Shown here in pieces: positions 45,019 through 54,243 of a DNA stretch of 64,000 nucleotides (positions within the stretch are counted from its first letter, which is position 1; the number at the start of each line of letters is the position of its first letter). A program made the position numbers and the translations under genes. The DNA comes from JASMTM01 sp046483075 (GTDB lineage Bacteria; Thermotogota; Thermotogae; Petrotogales; Kosmotogaceae): assembly GCA_046483075.1 (NCBI GenBank), contig JAWODV010000066.1, forward strand, positions 38,246-102,245. Reading direction: 5' to 3'. The notes beneath the pieces are model-generated. The model had not been told where the DNA came from and searched no databases. It saw only the letters and a list, made by a program, of their open reading frames with translations.

Positions 45019-45957
45019 CTAATTTTTTAAGGTACTCCTTTTTCTGTTGTAATTAACGATTACAATACCAAAGGCTACAAGTAGTAATGCAAGAATTATT
45101 CTAATATTAAGAAATTCATTAGGTATAAAGACAGCAGAAAATATTGTACCCGAAACCGGTATCATAAAACGATAAATGGTAACTTCTCCAGCTTTATTAT
45201 GCTTCAATACCGTATACCATAAAGAAAAAGCAGTTGCGGATAAAGCACTGGAATAAATCAGCAACATCACTGCCAGGGGCGTGAATTTTAAGAAACCATC
45301 AGGAATATTAGGAATACCTGCTCCCATAAGAATTAAAGACCCTAAAAACATTTGCCATCCAGAAACAAGAAAGGGATGAGTATCCTTTGATATTTTCTTT
45401 GCAAGCAATGCGCCAATAGCAGCCACAACTGTTGAAAGTAGTAACAATCCCTCTCCTTTAAAGCTAAAATCCAGTCCAAAACCCTGTTCCCAATTTGCAA
45501 ATGCTACACCAGTAAAACCCGCTACAAGCCCCAAAACCTTTTTCAGGTTAATTTTGTCATTTTTGTAGATAAAATGAGCAAATAATACTACAAAGAAATT
45601 TGCAGAACTGATTATTATTGCTGATTTCATTCCGGACGTATGCGCCAGACCATTATAAAACAACGAATACTGAATGGTTGTTTGAAGTACTCCAAGCAAT
45701 ATTAGCCACATAAACCTGTTTCTATCTAATTTCAATCTCTTTTTGAAGATAATGCGCATAATGAAGAACAGCAACAATCCTGCGCCAAAAAACCTTAAAC
45801 CTGCAAAGGCAAGTTTTGAAAAGATGTCGTCAGCTTCTATACCAAGCTCAACATAACTTATCTTTAAAACAGGAAAGGCACTCCCCCACAATAGAGAAGC
45901 GCTTATTGCTAGCACTGCGACAATAAAAGGATTTTGAAGTATGTTGACTTTCTTCAT
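45019..45957 (-). CDS. DMT-superfamily (EamA) transporter
   Basis: A 312-residue exporter-type protein with ten membrane helices arranged as two EamA repeats (about residues 10-150 and 165-300). The family commonly exports amino acids or metabolites; the substrate is unknown. No clear ribosome site precedes the ATG at 45957. It lies 50 bp downstream of lplA on the same strand. Confidence 0.88.
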   Translation of the reverse strand: MKKVNILQNPFIVAVLAISASLLWGSAFPVLKISYVELGIEADDIFSKLAFAGLRFFGAGLLLFFIMRIIFKKRLKLDRNRFMWLILLGVLQTTIQYSLFYNGLAHTSGMKSAIIISSANFFVVLFAHFIYKNDKINLKKVLGLVAGFTGVAFANWEQGFGLDFSFKGEGLLLLSTVVAAIGALLAKKISKDTHPFLVSGWQMFLGSLILMGAGIPNIPDGFLKFTPLAVMLLIYSSALSATAFSLWYTVLKHNKAGEVTIYRFMIPVSGTIFSAVFIPNEFLNIRIILALLLVAFGIVIVNYNRKRSTLKN

Positions 45958-46006
45958 TGATTCGCAACATTATTATGATTGTATTTGGTAAATATTTCAT
46001 TTGAGT

Positions 46007-46990
46007 TCAAATTTTCCATGTATTTACCCAGTTTGTAACATCTTCTATTATTTCATTATTTCCAATTTTTTGTATTTCGTTTATCATGGATGAAGTGTTA
46101 AGAGGTAGTCCTTCTAGCACTCCAGAAATTTCCTCTATGGTATCTGCATCCATGGCATCAGAATAAACCTTGCATTGCTTTATTTTTCCTGACTTTACCT
46201 TAAGCCCAAATTCAATTTCACCCCATTCGAAGCGTTTTTCATGTACCACATCAAAGTCAGGCGATTTACCAAATATCCATTCATCTGAAGAATATCTGTC
46301 GTAGTATTTCTTAAAGACCTTGGTATCATATATATCACTCACGGATTTGTTTTCTGGTTCAGTTCCATATTTATTACTAAAGGATTCGATAAGCGCTTGT
46401 TTAACCATATCTACATCAATATCCTGTTTAAGGGTTTTTAGATTGATAACCCTTGATTTCACTGATTTTACACCCTTTGATTTCATCTTAGCCTGCGAAA
46501 CCTGGAGATAATCAGAAAGTTTCTTGAAGTTTGTGTTGATTAAAATAGTTCCATGATGCATCGCTTTTTCCCTACTGCTGTAATAAGCATTTCCTGAAAA
46601 TTTTCTACCTTCAGCAAGAATATCATTTCTTCCACTAAATTCTGCATTTATTCCCAGCGAATTTACCGCATCTACAATAACCTCAAGCTGTTTGTGTACA
46701 TTATAAATAGTTCTTGGGGCTATAAAAGTAAAATTTAGATTGCCCATATCTTGATATACAGCTCCGCCACCGGAAGGTCGTCTGGAAAGATTCCCTCCCT
46801 CTTTAAGGAACTTTTCGACACGACACTCTCTCCAGGCATTCTGGTTTCTTCCAATAACTATGGTATTCTCATTTTGCCATAGATAAAGATAAATCTCGTC
46901 CTCCTGCAAAAAATCAAAGAGTGTACTTTCAATCGCAAGATTTACCCAGGGATTATTTTTGTTGGCAATATACGCAAAAGAATTCATCAT
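46007..46990 (-). CDS. lplA: Lipoate-protein ligase A
   Basis: A 327-residue ligase that attaches lipoate to lipoyl domains. Signatures are RRPSGGGAVYQDMGNLNFT (about residues 65-83) and the LplA C-terminal accessory domain (about 240-327). The ATG at 46990 (or 46987) follows a GGATG-like site; an in-frame ATG at 47065 would add 25 unsupported residues. No lipoyl-dependent complex is encoded nearby, so it probably serves glycine cleavage or a similar system elsewhere. Confidence 0.9.
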   Translation of the reverse strand: MMNSFAYIANKNNPWVNLAIESTLFDFLQEDEIYLYLWQNENTIVIGRNQNAWRECRVEKFLKEGGNLSRRPSGGGAVYQDMGNLNFTFIAPRTIYNVHKQLEVIVDAVNSLGINAEFSGRNDILAEGRKFSGNAYYSSREKAMHHGTILINTNFKKLSDYLQVSQAKMKSKGVKSVKSRVINLKTLKQDIDVDMVKQALIESFSNKYGTEPENKSVSDIYDTKVFKKYYDRYSSDEWIFGKSPDFDVVHEKRFEWGEIEFGLKVKSGKIKQCKVYSDAMDADTIEEISGVLEGLPLNTSSMINEIQKIGNNEIIEDVTNWVNTWKI

Positions 46991-47181
46991 ATCACATCCA
47001 TACATTTTTTTATTTATAACTAATATAGCATACAATAATCCTGGTAACAGTCCTTTAAAACACATGATAAAATTTGATTGTAACTATATTCCAACGTGGC
47101 AGGATAGTTTTAGGAATTTTCGTAATTTCGGGAATCCTTATTACATAGCCATACCCAATTTTTAAACAAAGGAGTGATCAA

Positions 47182-48516
47182 ATGCTAAAAGATAACTTCC
47201 CAAAGGATTTTTTCTGGGGAACTGCCACTGCTTCTTACCAAATTGAAGGGGCAGACCTCGAAGACGGCAAGGGACCTTCTATATGGACAGAGTTCTCTCA
47301 TAAACCCGGAAAAATTGAAACTGGCGAAAACGGAGATGTAGCCTGTGATCATTATCATCGTTATGAAGAAGATGTAGAATTAATGAAAGAGCTTGACGTA
47401 AACGCATATAGACTTTCCCTTTCATGGCCAAGAATTTTTCCGGAAGGTCGAGGAAAGGCCAATCAAAAAGGTATCGCCTTCTATGATAGATTATTTGACG
47501 AGTTACTTTCAAAAAACATTACACCATTTATAACGCTTTATCACTGGGATCTTCCACTAAAACTTCAAGAAGACATAAAAGGTTGGGAGAGTAGAGATAT
47601 TGTTAATTATTTTGCTGATTATGCAGCCTTTGTCTTCGAAAAATTTGGCGACAGGGTCAAATATTGGATAACACTTAATGAACCTTTTTGCGCATCACAT
47701 ACCAGCTATTTCTTTGGTGAACATGCACCCGGATTAAACGATCCAAAGAAATCTTTCCAGGTTGCCCATCACCTGCTATTGGCACATGGTGAATCAGTTA
47801 AACGTTTCAGAAAAATCGTTAAAGATGGAAAAGTGGGATTAACAAATGTTTCAACATGGATTGAAAAGGCTGATGAAAGTGTCCCCGATGAAGCAATTTC
47901 CCTTGCTAACCAGTTTACAAACGACTGGTTTTATTTACCCCCAGCAAAGGGAAAATATCCTGAAGAATTCTGGAATTTGCTTGTATCTAATAAACTCGAA
48001 CCTGTTGTTAAACCAGGTGATATGGAAATAATTAGCAATCCAGTGGATTTTTGGGGGGTAAACTATTACACAAGACAGCGCATTGAAAGAAATCCCGATG
48101 CATTTTTCGGATATGATGTGGCTGAACCAATACTTGAAACAACAGAAATGGGATGGGAGATTTACCCTCAGGGCCTAACAAAATTTCTTGAAATGGCTTA
48201 CAGGCGTTATAATAATAAACCCATCTATGTAACCGAAAACGGAATGGCTGACAAAGACGTTTTAGTTGAAGGCAGAATACATGACAATCGAAGGATCGAT
48301 TATATTAAAAAGCATATTAATGCGATTCTAGACGCTATTAAAGGTGGAGGCGATATTAGAGGTTACTTTTTATGGACCCTCATGGATAATTTTGAATGGG
48401 CAAAGGGTTACAGTAAACGTTTTGGGTTGATTTACGTGGATTATAAAAATGAACAAAAAAGACTCCCAAAAGACAGTTTTTATTATTTCCGTGACTTTTT
48501 AAAGGGAAAAATATAA
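47182..48516 (+). CDS. bglA: GH1 beta-glucosidase
   Basis: A 444-residue family 1 glycoside hydrolase, normal length for Thermotogae BglA. The acid/base is Glu167 (TLNEP) and the nucleophile Glu352 (YVTENG). The N-terminal FFWGTATASYQIEG motif is present, and there is no signal peptide, so it cleaves cellobiose-like sugars in the cytoplasm. An AAGGAG site precedes the ATG. It is divergent from lplA. Confidence 0.96.
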   Translation: MLKDNFPKDFFWGTATASYQIEGADLEDGKGPSIWTEFSHKPGKIETGENGDVACDHYHRYEEDVELMKELDVNAYRLSLSWPRIFPEGRGKANQKGIAFYDRLFDELLSKNITPFITLYHWDLPLKLQEDIKGWESRDIVNYFADYAAFVFEKFGDRVKYWITLNEPFCASHTSYFFGEHAPGLNDPKKSFQVAHHLLLAHGESVKRFRKIVKDGKVGLTNVSTWIEKADESVPDEAISLANQFTNDWFYLPPAKGKYPEEFWNLLVSNKLEPVVKPGDMEIISNPVDFWGVNYYTRQRIERNPDAFFGYDVAEPILETTEMGWEIYPQGLTKFLEMAYRRYNNKPIYVTENGMADKDVLVEGRIHDNRRIDYIKKHINAILDAIKGGGDIRGYFLWTLMDNFEWAKGYSKRFGLIYVDYKNEQKRLPKDSFYYFRDFLKGKI

Positions 48517-48580
48517 CAAAAATAATTGAGAGATAGGTTTACCCTTAAATGATATAATTTTTATGACCCGAGGTGAAAAA

Positions 48581-49075
48581 ATGCACCAAAAAACGAGACA
48601 TATAAGTGTACGTGGTGTTATTTTCCAAGAAAATAGCGTTTTAATTGTTAAACATGCTCATGAAGACAGACAGCCTTTTTGGTGTTTCCCAGGAGGCAAA
48701 GTAGAGCAGGGAGAAACACTCCCTGATGCTCTAAAAAGAGAGTTAAAGGAAGAAACAAAGATTGATATAGAACCAAGAAACATCATATTTATTCAGGATT
48801 TTATTCATGAACGCCTTCTAGAACTGTTCTTCAAATGCGAAAAAATCTCGGGAACTGGCGAGTTAGGTTATGACCCTGAAGTTATTGGTAGTCCTGTTCT
48901 GGTAGACCTTCGCTGGGTCAATGTAGATGAGCTTGCAACGATGCCAGTTTACCCAAAGACACTTTCAGAAAAAATTTCAAAAAGAATAAACATTAACGGT
49001 ATCGCCTTTACTCAACTTTACAAAAAAGAAGAACTTAAAAAAGGCTATGAAGATTATAACTCGCTCAAATCCTAA
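48581..49075 (+). CDS. NUDIX hydrolase
   Basis: A 164-residue NUDIX protein with the box GGKVEQGETLPDALKRELKEET (about residues 39-60), in which the last residues are EET in place of the canonical EEG. It hydrolyses a nucleoside diphosphate derivative; the substrate is unknown. The ATG at 48581 has GAGGTG 5 nt upstream; an in-frame ATG at 48563 lies just after a TATAAT box (48553-48558). It precedes hpf by 12 nt. Confidence 0.87.
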   Translation: MHQKTRHISVRGVIFQENSVLIVKHAHEDRQPFWCFPGGKVEQGETLPDALKRELKEETKIDIEPRNIIFIQDFIHERLLELFFKCEKISGTGELGYDPEVIGSPVLVDLRWVNVDELATMPVYPKTLSEKISKRININGIAFTQLYKKEELKKGYEDYNSLKS

Positions 49076-49087
49076 GGAGGGAATATC

Positions 49088-49636
49088 ATGGATTACAACA
49101 TTTATGCAAAAGATCTAACTGTAACAGAAGCAATGGAAAATCATCTCGAAAAAAAGTTGTCAAAGGCATTCAAGATTTTTCCGGAAGACAGATTTATTTC
49201 TATGGATGTCAGGATTTCTAAGGAACGACAGTATTTTAAAGTAGAATTGACAGCACATCTTTCCGGTTTTGTTGTTCGTGTAGAAGAGAAAGGCAATGAT
49301 TTCTACCTTGTTGTTGATGCTCTCGCTAATGTATTTGAAAGACGACTTAAGAAGTACAAGGATCGCTCAAATGTCAAACGTAGAGCTAGCGTAAGAGAAG
49401 TTGCGGATTCAATATCGGGTAACACCAATGATTACGAAGAAGAGGAAGAAGAAGGTCCAACAATCTCAAGAAGGAAACGATTCTCGATAAAGCCAATGAC
49501 TCTTGATGAAGCAGTATTACAAATGGAAATGCTAGGACACAACTTTTTTGTGTTCAGAAATGCAGATAACGATGAGATAAATGTTTTATACACCAGAAGA
49601 AACGGTTCTCTGGGATTAATTGAAATGGAAGAATAA
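49088..49636 (+). CDS. hpf: Ribosome hibernation promoting factor, long form
   Basis: A 182-residue protein: RaiA/HPF domain (residues 1-100) that binds the 30S decoding site, an acidic linker (about 115-125) and the C-terminal dimerisation domain (FSIKPMTLDEAVLQMEMLGH) that forms 100S ribosomes. The long form is the general one outside Gammaproteobacteria. AAGGAGGG precedes the ATG. A strong GC hairpin follows the stop. Confidence 0.96.
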   Translation: MDYNIYAKDLTVTEAMENHLEKKLSKAFKIFPEDRFISMDVRISKERQYFKVELTAHLSGFVVRVEEKGNDFYLVVDALANVFERRLKKYKDRSNVKRRASVREVADSISGNTNDYEEEEEEGPTISRRKRFSIKPMTLDEAVLQMEMLGHNFFVFRNADNDEINVLYTRRNGSLGLIEMEE

Positions 49637-49643
49637 GATCATT

Positions 49644-49670
49644 AGAGGGCCACCGCGGTGGCTCTCTTGT
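49644..49670 (+). terminator. Hairpin (terminator or attenuator) between hpf and rng
   Basis: The stem is built around the perfect palindrome CCACCGCGGTGG (49650-49661), extended by GAGG/CTCT pairs (49644-49667, one G-T pair), with a short T-rich tail. It lies only about 6 nt before the rng start region, so it may attenuate read-through or lie in the rng leader. Confidence 0.65.
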
Positions 49671-49673
49671 TTC

Positions 49674-51122
49674 ATGGAGGTGAAAAAGATAAAAAGGAAG
49701 CAAAGAATTGTATTTAGTTACTTTGAAGAAGAAATAAGGATTGCTGTCCTCAGCAATGATACACTTGAGGAAATTTTCTTTGAAGAATTGGACAGTGATA
49801 GTTACACTGGAAATATATATCTTGGACGCGTGGAAAATGTTGTACCAAGTCTGGAAGCGGCATTTGTTAACATAGGTATTGGCAAAAATGCTTTTTTAAG
49901 ATTCAAAGATTCCCTTGGTAAAGAGAAGTTAACCAAAAACAGCAAAGTTCTTGTACAGGTTAAGAAAGATCCAATGGGAAGCAAAGGACCTCAGGTAACA
50001 TTAAAGGTAAGTATTCCTGGAAGAACTCTAGTATATCTTCCCTTTTCCAAACATATTGGTGTTTCCAGAAAGATTTCTGATACCACAGAGCGAGAAAGAC
50101 TCATCAAACTTGCAAAGGAAAATCTAAAAGATAACGAAGGTGTGATTTTCAGAACAGCTGCCTTTGGAGTTGGTGAAGAAACTATAAAAGAAGAACTGGA
50201 AACCATAAGAAAAGAATGGAAAAAAGTAAACAGTAGCTATAAGAGAAGTAGAAAACCAAAGATACTTTACGAAGAGCCAAGTCTTGTTGAATATATACTG
50301 AGGGAAAGACTTACAGAGTCAACCGGAGAAATAATTATCGATAGTGAAAACCTCTGGCATGACGTAGTAGCAGGAATAAGCAAATTTAAAACAGGTTATA
50401 AACCGGTGGTACGATTTGTTGAAGATGATGCTTTTCAATACACAGGTTTGTATGAAAAGCTTAATATCCTATATAAAAACAAGATATCACTTGAAGGTGG
50501 CGGAAATATAGTAATTGATAATACAGAAGCAATGACCGTTGTAGATGTAAATTCAGCCAGCAACCTTTCGGGTAGTGATATTTCGGAAACATCTTTAAAT
50601 ACGAATCTCGAAGCGGTTACTGAAATTGCCAGACAGCTTAAACTCAGAAATATTGGCGGAATTGTTGTTATTGATTTTATAGATATGAACAACGAAGAAG
50701 ACCAAACCAAAATAATCAACAAATTCAGAAAAGAATTAATGAATGATAAAGCAAGATCAATGATAATGGGATTTACCGAACTTGGTTTGCTTGAAATGAC
50801 CAGAAAACGCTCCAATGCTGCTATTGGATCTAAACTGTATTCAAGATGCCCTGTTTGCCATGGAAGCGGTCGTATAGAATCTCCAAGATTTGTTTATCAA
50901 AAAATAGTGCGTGATCTAAAAAAGACCTTTGAAAGTGATAAAAAGATCACTGGTGCAGAGATAAATGTGTATCAAAATCTTTCAGGAGTTTTGACTCCTG
51001 ATACTCAGAAGGAATTATCGAAAGTGCTTAAAAAAACTATAGATGTGAATTTCACATGGCCGGTTCCCGGTGATTACGAAATAAAATTTCTGAAAGACAA
51101 ACCAAAAAAGAAAAAGAAATAG
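49674..51122 (+). CDS. rng: Ribonuclease G/E-type endoribonuclease
   Basis: A roughly 480-residue RNase E/G: S1 domain (about residues 30-120), a 5'-sensor region, a DNase I-like catalytic domain with the two metal aspartates (VVDVNSASN and VIDFIDMNN), and the zinc-link CPVCHGSG (about residue 403). The start is uncertain. The ATG at 49674 has no well-placed ribosome site. GGAGGTG (49676-49682) is ideally spaced for an ATA at 49689, which would give a protein starting with KRKQRIVFSY. Confidence 0.88.
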   Translation: MEVKKIKRKQRIVFSYFEEEIRIAVLSNDTLEEIFFEELDSDSYTGNIYLGRVENVVPSLEAAFVNIGIGKNAFLRFKDSLGKEKLTKNSKVLVQVKKDPMGSKGPQVTLKVSIPGRTLVYLPFSKHIGVSRKISDTTERERLIKLAKENLKDNEGVIFRTAAFGVGEETIKEELETIRKEWKKVNSSYKRSRKPKILYEEPSLVEYILRERLTESTGEIIIDSENLWHDVVAGISKFKTGYKPVVRFVEDDAFQYTGLYEKLNILYKNKISLEGGGNIVIDNTEAMTVVDVNSASNLSGSDISETSLNTNLEAVTEIARQLKLRNIGGIVVIDFIDMNNEEDQTKIINKFRKELMNDKARSMIMGFTELGLLEMTRKRSNAAIGSKLYSRCPVCHGSGRIESPRFVYQKIVRDLKKTFESDKKITGAEINVYQNLSGVLTPDTQKELSKVLKKTIDVNFTWPVPGDYEIKFLKDKPKKKKK

Positions 51123-51148
51123 AAGCCTTCTCAGGCTTCTATTTTTTT
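51120..51148 (+). terminator. Rho-independent terminator of rng (bidirectional with tRNA-Val)
   Basis: A perfect 9-bp stem TAGAAGCCT/AGGCTTCTA (51120-51128, 51133-51141) with a 4-nt loop and seven T. The first three bases are the rng stop codon. On the minus strand the same hairpin is followed by a T-rich run and can end the tRNA-Val transcript. Confidence 0.92.
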
Positions 51149-51222
51149 GGTGGGTGCGACAGGGATCGAACCTGTGGCCTCTTCCGTGTGAAGGAAGCGC
51201 TCTCCCTCTGAGCTACGCACCC
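51148..51222 (-). tRNA. tRNA-Val (anticodon CAC)
   Basis: 75 nt with a 7-bp acceptor stem GGGTGCG/CGCACCC, encoded CCA (51148-51150), a T-arm with TTCGATC and a CTTCC/GGAAG anticodon stem with loop TTCACAC, giving anticodon CAC (plus 51188-51190). Its promoter lies at 51237-51265. Confidence 0.97.
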
Positions 51223-51236
51223 TGTAAGGCAAAATG

Positions 51237-51265
51237 ATTTTAGCATTACCCATAAAGGGTGTCAA
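51237..51265 (-). promoter_or_regulatory. Promoter of tRNA-Val
   Basis: Perfect minus-strand TTGACA (plus 51260-51265), 17-bp spacer and TAAAAT (51237-51242), about 15 nt before the tRNA. Confidence 0.85.
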
Positions 51266-51271
51266 GCCAAG

Positions 51272-51490
51272 CTATTTTTCTCTGACTGTTACGTTTGATA
51301 TTCTGAACCCTTTTTCGTTGAGTTTGATGTCGATGTTTTCAAGCACTTCCAGGGAATCAATATTGAAATGAGCAATCTCACCTGAAATTTCTATTTTCGT
51401 TGAAGTATCCAGAAAAGTTTCCAATAGTTCCTTTACAGTATTTCTATGACTTTCTTCATCCATTCCCGAAATTGTAAGCTCTATCAGCAT
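51272..51490 (-). CDS. Small conserved-looking protein, ferredoxin-like fold
   Basis: A 72-residue protein of unknown function. The predicted strand-helix-strand-strand-helix-strand order (IELTISGM...ESHRNTVKELLETFL...IEISGEIAHFNI...ISNVTVRE) recalls heavy-metal-associated domains, but it has no cysteines. GGAGGAG lies well before the ATG. It stands alone between the tRNA promoter and the prepilin terminator. Confidence 0.7.
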   Translation of the reverse strand: MLIELTISGMDEESHRNTVKELLETFLDTSTKIEISGEIAHFNIDSLEVLENIDIKLNEKGFRISNVTVREK

Positions 51491-51670
51491 CTTCTCTCCT
51501 CCAAAACGCTTTTCATTAATGATACACCGCCTGATTGTAGTGTAAACAAATACGTTCGTTAATCAAAATCAAAACTTAATTTTCTGCTGATAAAATTAAA
51601 ATTAATTGAAGCATCATTACTGTTAGTCGTTTTACCTCACCCCTGTTAGAATATTCCCCAAACTAAGTAA

Positions 51671-51698
51671 AGAAAGCAGCCCTGAAAGGCTGCTTTCT
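51671..51698 (-). terminator. Rho-independent terminator of the prepilin gene
   Basis: A perfect 10-bp stem GAAAGCAGCC/GGCTGCTTTC (51672-51681, 51688-51697) with a 6-nt loop and T-rich tail on the minus strand, about 13 nt after the stop of the prepilin gene. Confidence 0.88.
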
Positions 51699-51710
51699 AT
51701 ATTAACTAAA

Positions 51711-52166
51711 TCAGTAAACTTTAAGTTCAAAGTAATACAGAGCGGTTATCGCAGAAAGTTCCTCTTCACCAAGACCACCTGGCAAATAACTCGCTTCATC
51801 TAATATAACATCAGTTGTATCGGTAGCAGCCTTAAGCGTTTCATGAAGTGTATCGAAATGAACCTCATCCGTAGTAAAAACAGCAATCCTGTACGTTCCT
51901 TCTTCATCAGAATAAGCTATTCCATAATTGTCTGTATCTATGTCTCTGCCAAGTTCTTTGATATTATCAGGTATTGTTTGGTTCAGTAACAATCTGCTTT
52001 CCATACTCATGGCCAGAACCCTAAAGTTCATTGCTACCTGAAGCGCCTCAGCTTTTCTAACAGCGTTCATAGCAATGGGAGTTATCGTTGAAATAAGAGC
52101 AGCTATAACGGTCAGTACTATCAACAGTTCTACCAACGAAAATCCTTCTTTTCTTTGCTTTCTCAT
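51711..52166 (-). CDS. Type IV prepilin / general secretion pseudopilin
   Basis: A 151-residue prepilin. The leader MRKQRKEG is cut before FSLVELLIVLTVIAALIS; the Glu at +5 of the mature protein is present. The globular domain has no disulphide pair. Resembles GspG/PilA-like proteins, but no secretion or pilus genes adjoin. It has its own terminator. Confidence 0.88.
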   Translation of the reverse strand: MRKQRKEGFSLVELLIVLTVIAALISTITPIAMNAVRKAEALQVAMNFRVLAMSMESRLLLNQTIPDNIKELGRDIDTDNYGIAYSDEEGTYRIAVFTTDEVHFDTLHETLKAATDTTDVILDEASYLPGGLGEEELSAITALYYFELKVY

Positions 52167-52302
52167 TTCATTCCTCCCTTTTGCGTATTCACCTATATTA
52201 TAAACAGTTAAACAACCCTTTGTAATAAATGAATCCTAACCACAGGTTAAGAATGCTTACAATCTTCTTTCCTTTTCAATAGTCTTTAATGGTTGATTAA
52301 GC

Positions 52303-52968
52303 TTATACGCTCATTACAGGTACTTCATCAGGTATTATAAGTTTTGCTTCGGTATTTTCTATCACTTCTTCTATGGTTGTAGATGGAGCAAGTTCTTTTA
52401 ACATAAGGCCTTCATCTGTTGGTTTAATGACACACATTTCGGTTACTATAAGATCAACCCTTCTTATTGAAGTTAATGGTAGTCTACATTCAGAAACTAT
52501 TTTGGGTTTACCCTTTGTTGTGTGAGTCATAACAACGATCACCTTTTTTGCTCCGGTTACAAGATCCATAGCTCCCCCCATTCCGGGAACAAATTTACCA
52601 GGTATCTTCCAGTTTGCAAGGTGTCCTTTTTCATCCACCTGCAAGGCTCCAAGAATGGTAACATCAAGATGACCTCCGCGAATAATGGCAAAGGAAAGTG
52701 CCGAATCTATCGCAGCTGCACCTTTAATATATGTTACCGGTTGTCCTCCAGCATTGGTCATATCAGGATCTGCTTCAACTTCGTCCACACTTCTTCCCAT
52801 ACCTACAATCCCATTCTCAGAATGAAAAAAAACCTTAATGGTTTCAGAAATGTAGTTTGCAACCAGTGTGGGAATTCCGATTCCCAGGTTAACCAGATCT
52901 TCATCTTTGAGTTCAAGTGCAGCCCTTTTAGCAATGATTTCTCTTTTTTTTGCTTTATCTTCAATCAT
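52303..52968 (-). CDS. atoA: 3-oxoacid (acetoacetate) CoA-transferase, subunit B
   Basis: A 221-residue beta subunit with the catalytic glutamate Glu51 in SENGIVGMG, and LGIGIPTLVANYI near the N-terminus. With subunit A it moves CoA between acetoacetate/butyrate and acetate-like acids, a step in short-chain acid fermentation. It overlaps atoD by 4 nt (ATGA) and has GAGGTG upstream. Confidence 0.93.
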   Translation of the reverse strand: MIEDKAKKREIIAKRAALELKDEDLVNLGIGIPTLVANYISETIKVFFHSENGIVGMGRSVDEVEADPDMTNAGGQPVTYIKGAAAIDSALSFAIIRGGHLDVTILGALQVDEKGHLANWKIPGKFVPGMGGAMDLVTGAKKVIVVMTHTTKGKPKIVSECRLPLTSIRRVDLIVTEMCVIKPTDEGLMLKELAPSTTIEEVIENTEAKLIIPDEVPVMSV

Positions 52969-53633
52969 GACCTATCACCTCTTTTAGAGCTTTTTACAAT
53001 ATAATCAACGAATATATGTGGTGTAATAATTTCATCAGGTTCCAGTTCCCCAACATCAACTATTTCTTCGACTTCTACAATAACTAATCTTGCTGCGGTG
53101 GCCATTATAGGATTAAAATTCTGTGCTGTTAATCGATATGCAAGGTTACCCCAGGTGTCCGATTTTTCTGCTTTAATCAGTGCAACATCTGCTTCAATAG
53201 CTTTTTCCAGTAGAAAATTTTTCCCTTTAATCTCAATTTTCCTTTTTCCATTTTCTACTTCTGTACCTATTCCTGTTGGTGTTAATATACCACCAAGACC
53301 TGCTCCTGCTGCTCTTATCTTTTCAACCAGCGTTCCTTGTGGAACAAGCTCCACTTTCAGTTCATTGTTGTTCATTTGATTTATTGTTTCAGGATTCGTT
53401 CCAATATGAGATGCGGTAAGTTTTTTTACCAGTTTATTTGCTATTAAACGACCACATCCCTTTTCTGGGAATGCAGTGTCATTGGCAATCATATGGAGTT
53501 CCCCTATACCAGCATCAATCAACTTTGTGATTATCGTTTCAGGAGCTCCGCAACCCAGAAAACCACCAACCATAACCGTATCACCAGTATCGACAAGTTC
53601 TGCAACCTGATCAGGAAAAATTTGTTTATTCAT
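52965..53633 (-). CDS. atoD: 3-oxoacid (acetoacetate) CoA-transferase, subunit A
   Basis: A 222-residue alpha subunit with GGFLGCGAPETIITKLID (about residues 23-40), the family signature 1, and GAGLGGILTPTGIGTEVE. It pairs with the beta subunit encoded next to it. GGAG precedes the ATG. The unit is divergent from the HEPN-like gene; no thiolase or hydroxyacyl-CoA dehydrogenase is nearby. Confidence 0.93.
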   Translation of the reverse strand: MNKQIFPDQVAELVDTGDTVMVGGFLGCGAPETIITKLIDAGIGELHMIANDTAFPEKGCGRLIANKLVKKLTASHIGTNPETINQMNNNELKVELVPQGTLVEKIRAAGAGLGGILTPTGIGTEVENGKRKIEIKGKNFLLEKAIEADVALIKAEKSDTWGNLAYRLTAQNFNPIMATAARLVIVEVEEIVDVGELEPDEIITPHIFVDYIVKSSKRGDRS

Positions 53634-53726
53634 TATCTCCCTCCTTTATTCCATTACGTTAAGGATTATAACCGATGCTAAACTAATAATGAATAAAGAT
53701 TTTTTTATTTAAGGAGTTATTGTGAT

Positions 53727-54218
53727 ATGAAAATTCAGGATTGTTTAAAAAAAGAGTCATTAAATACTTTTTTGAAAAGAAAAAATTTTCTTTCTCAGGA
53801 AGTGAAATTGCTTGGAAAACACCTTGAATTACTTGAAACACTCGATGAAATTAAAGATAAGACATTGTGGACAGCTGTTTATGAAAGCGCTGCTACCAGA
53901 GCCGTAAAACTGGTAAAAAATTCAGGATATACATTCTCTAAACTGAGAAGCTTTATTAGACAGAAAACGCAGAAGGAATATAGAGTATTTGTTTATCCTA
54001 TAATCGAAAATCTTCACAAAAAAGAAGACATGCTAAAGAATGACATTGAAGCTTTGAAGCATTTTAGAGACAGGGTTGTAGTTCATTTAGATCCAAGGTT
54101 TGTTTTCAATGAAAAGAGGTTGAAAGAAAATTATATCGAAATTAATACTATACACAAAGTAAATGATTTCCTTCAGCATATGTCGTCAATCTTGTTCGAA
54201 AAAGACATAAAAATATAA
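53727..54218 (+). CDS. HEPN-like helical protein (AbiU2-type)
   Basis: A 163-residue all-alpha protein. The stretch HFRDRVVVHLDPRF (about residues 110-123) contains an R-x5-H motif typical of HEPN RNases and of AbiU2-like domains. No nucleotidyltransferase antitoxin is adjacent; next come two tRNA genes and an NTPase gene. It may be a lone HEPN protein acting on RNA, or a structural relative without activity. AAGGAG precedes the ATG and a terminator begins in its stop codon. Confidence 0.65.
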   Translation: MKIQDCLKKESLNTFLKRKNFLSQEVKLLGKHLELLETLDEIKDKTLWTAVYESAATRAVKLVKNSGYTFSKLRSFIRQKTQKEYRVFVYPIIENLHKKEDMLKNDIEALKHFRDRVVVHLDPRFVFNEKRLKENYIEINTIHKVNDFLQHMSSILFEKDIKI

Positions 54219-54241
54219 GGGAACCATAAAGGTTCCCTTTC
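54217..54241 (+). terminator. Terminator of the HEPN-like gene, probably bidirectional
   Basis: A perfect 9-bp stem AAGGGAACC/GGTTCCCTT with a 5-nt loop (54217-54239), overlapping the last two bases of the stop codon. The minus strand also has a T-rich tail, so it can end the tRNA-Asp transcript. Confidence 0.88.
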
Positions 54242-54243
54242 TC

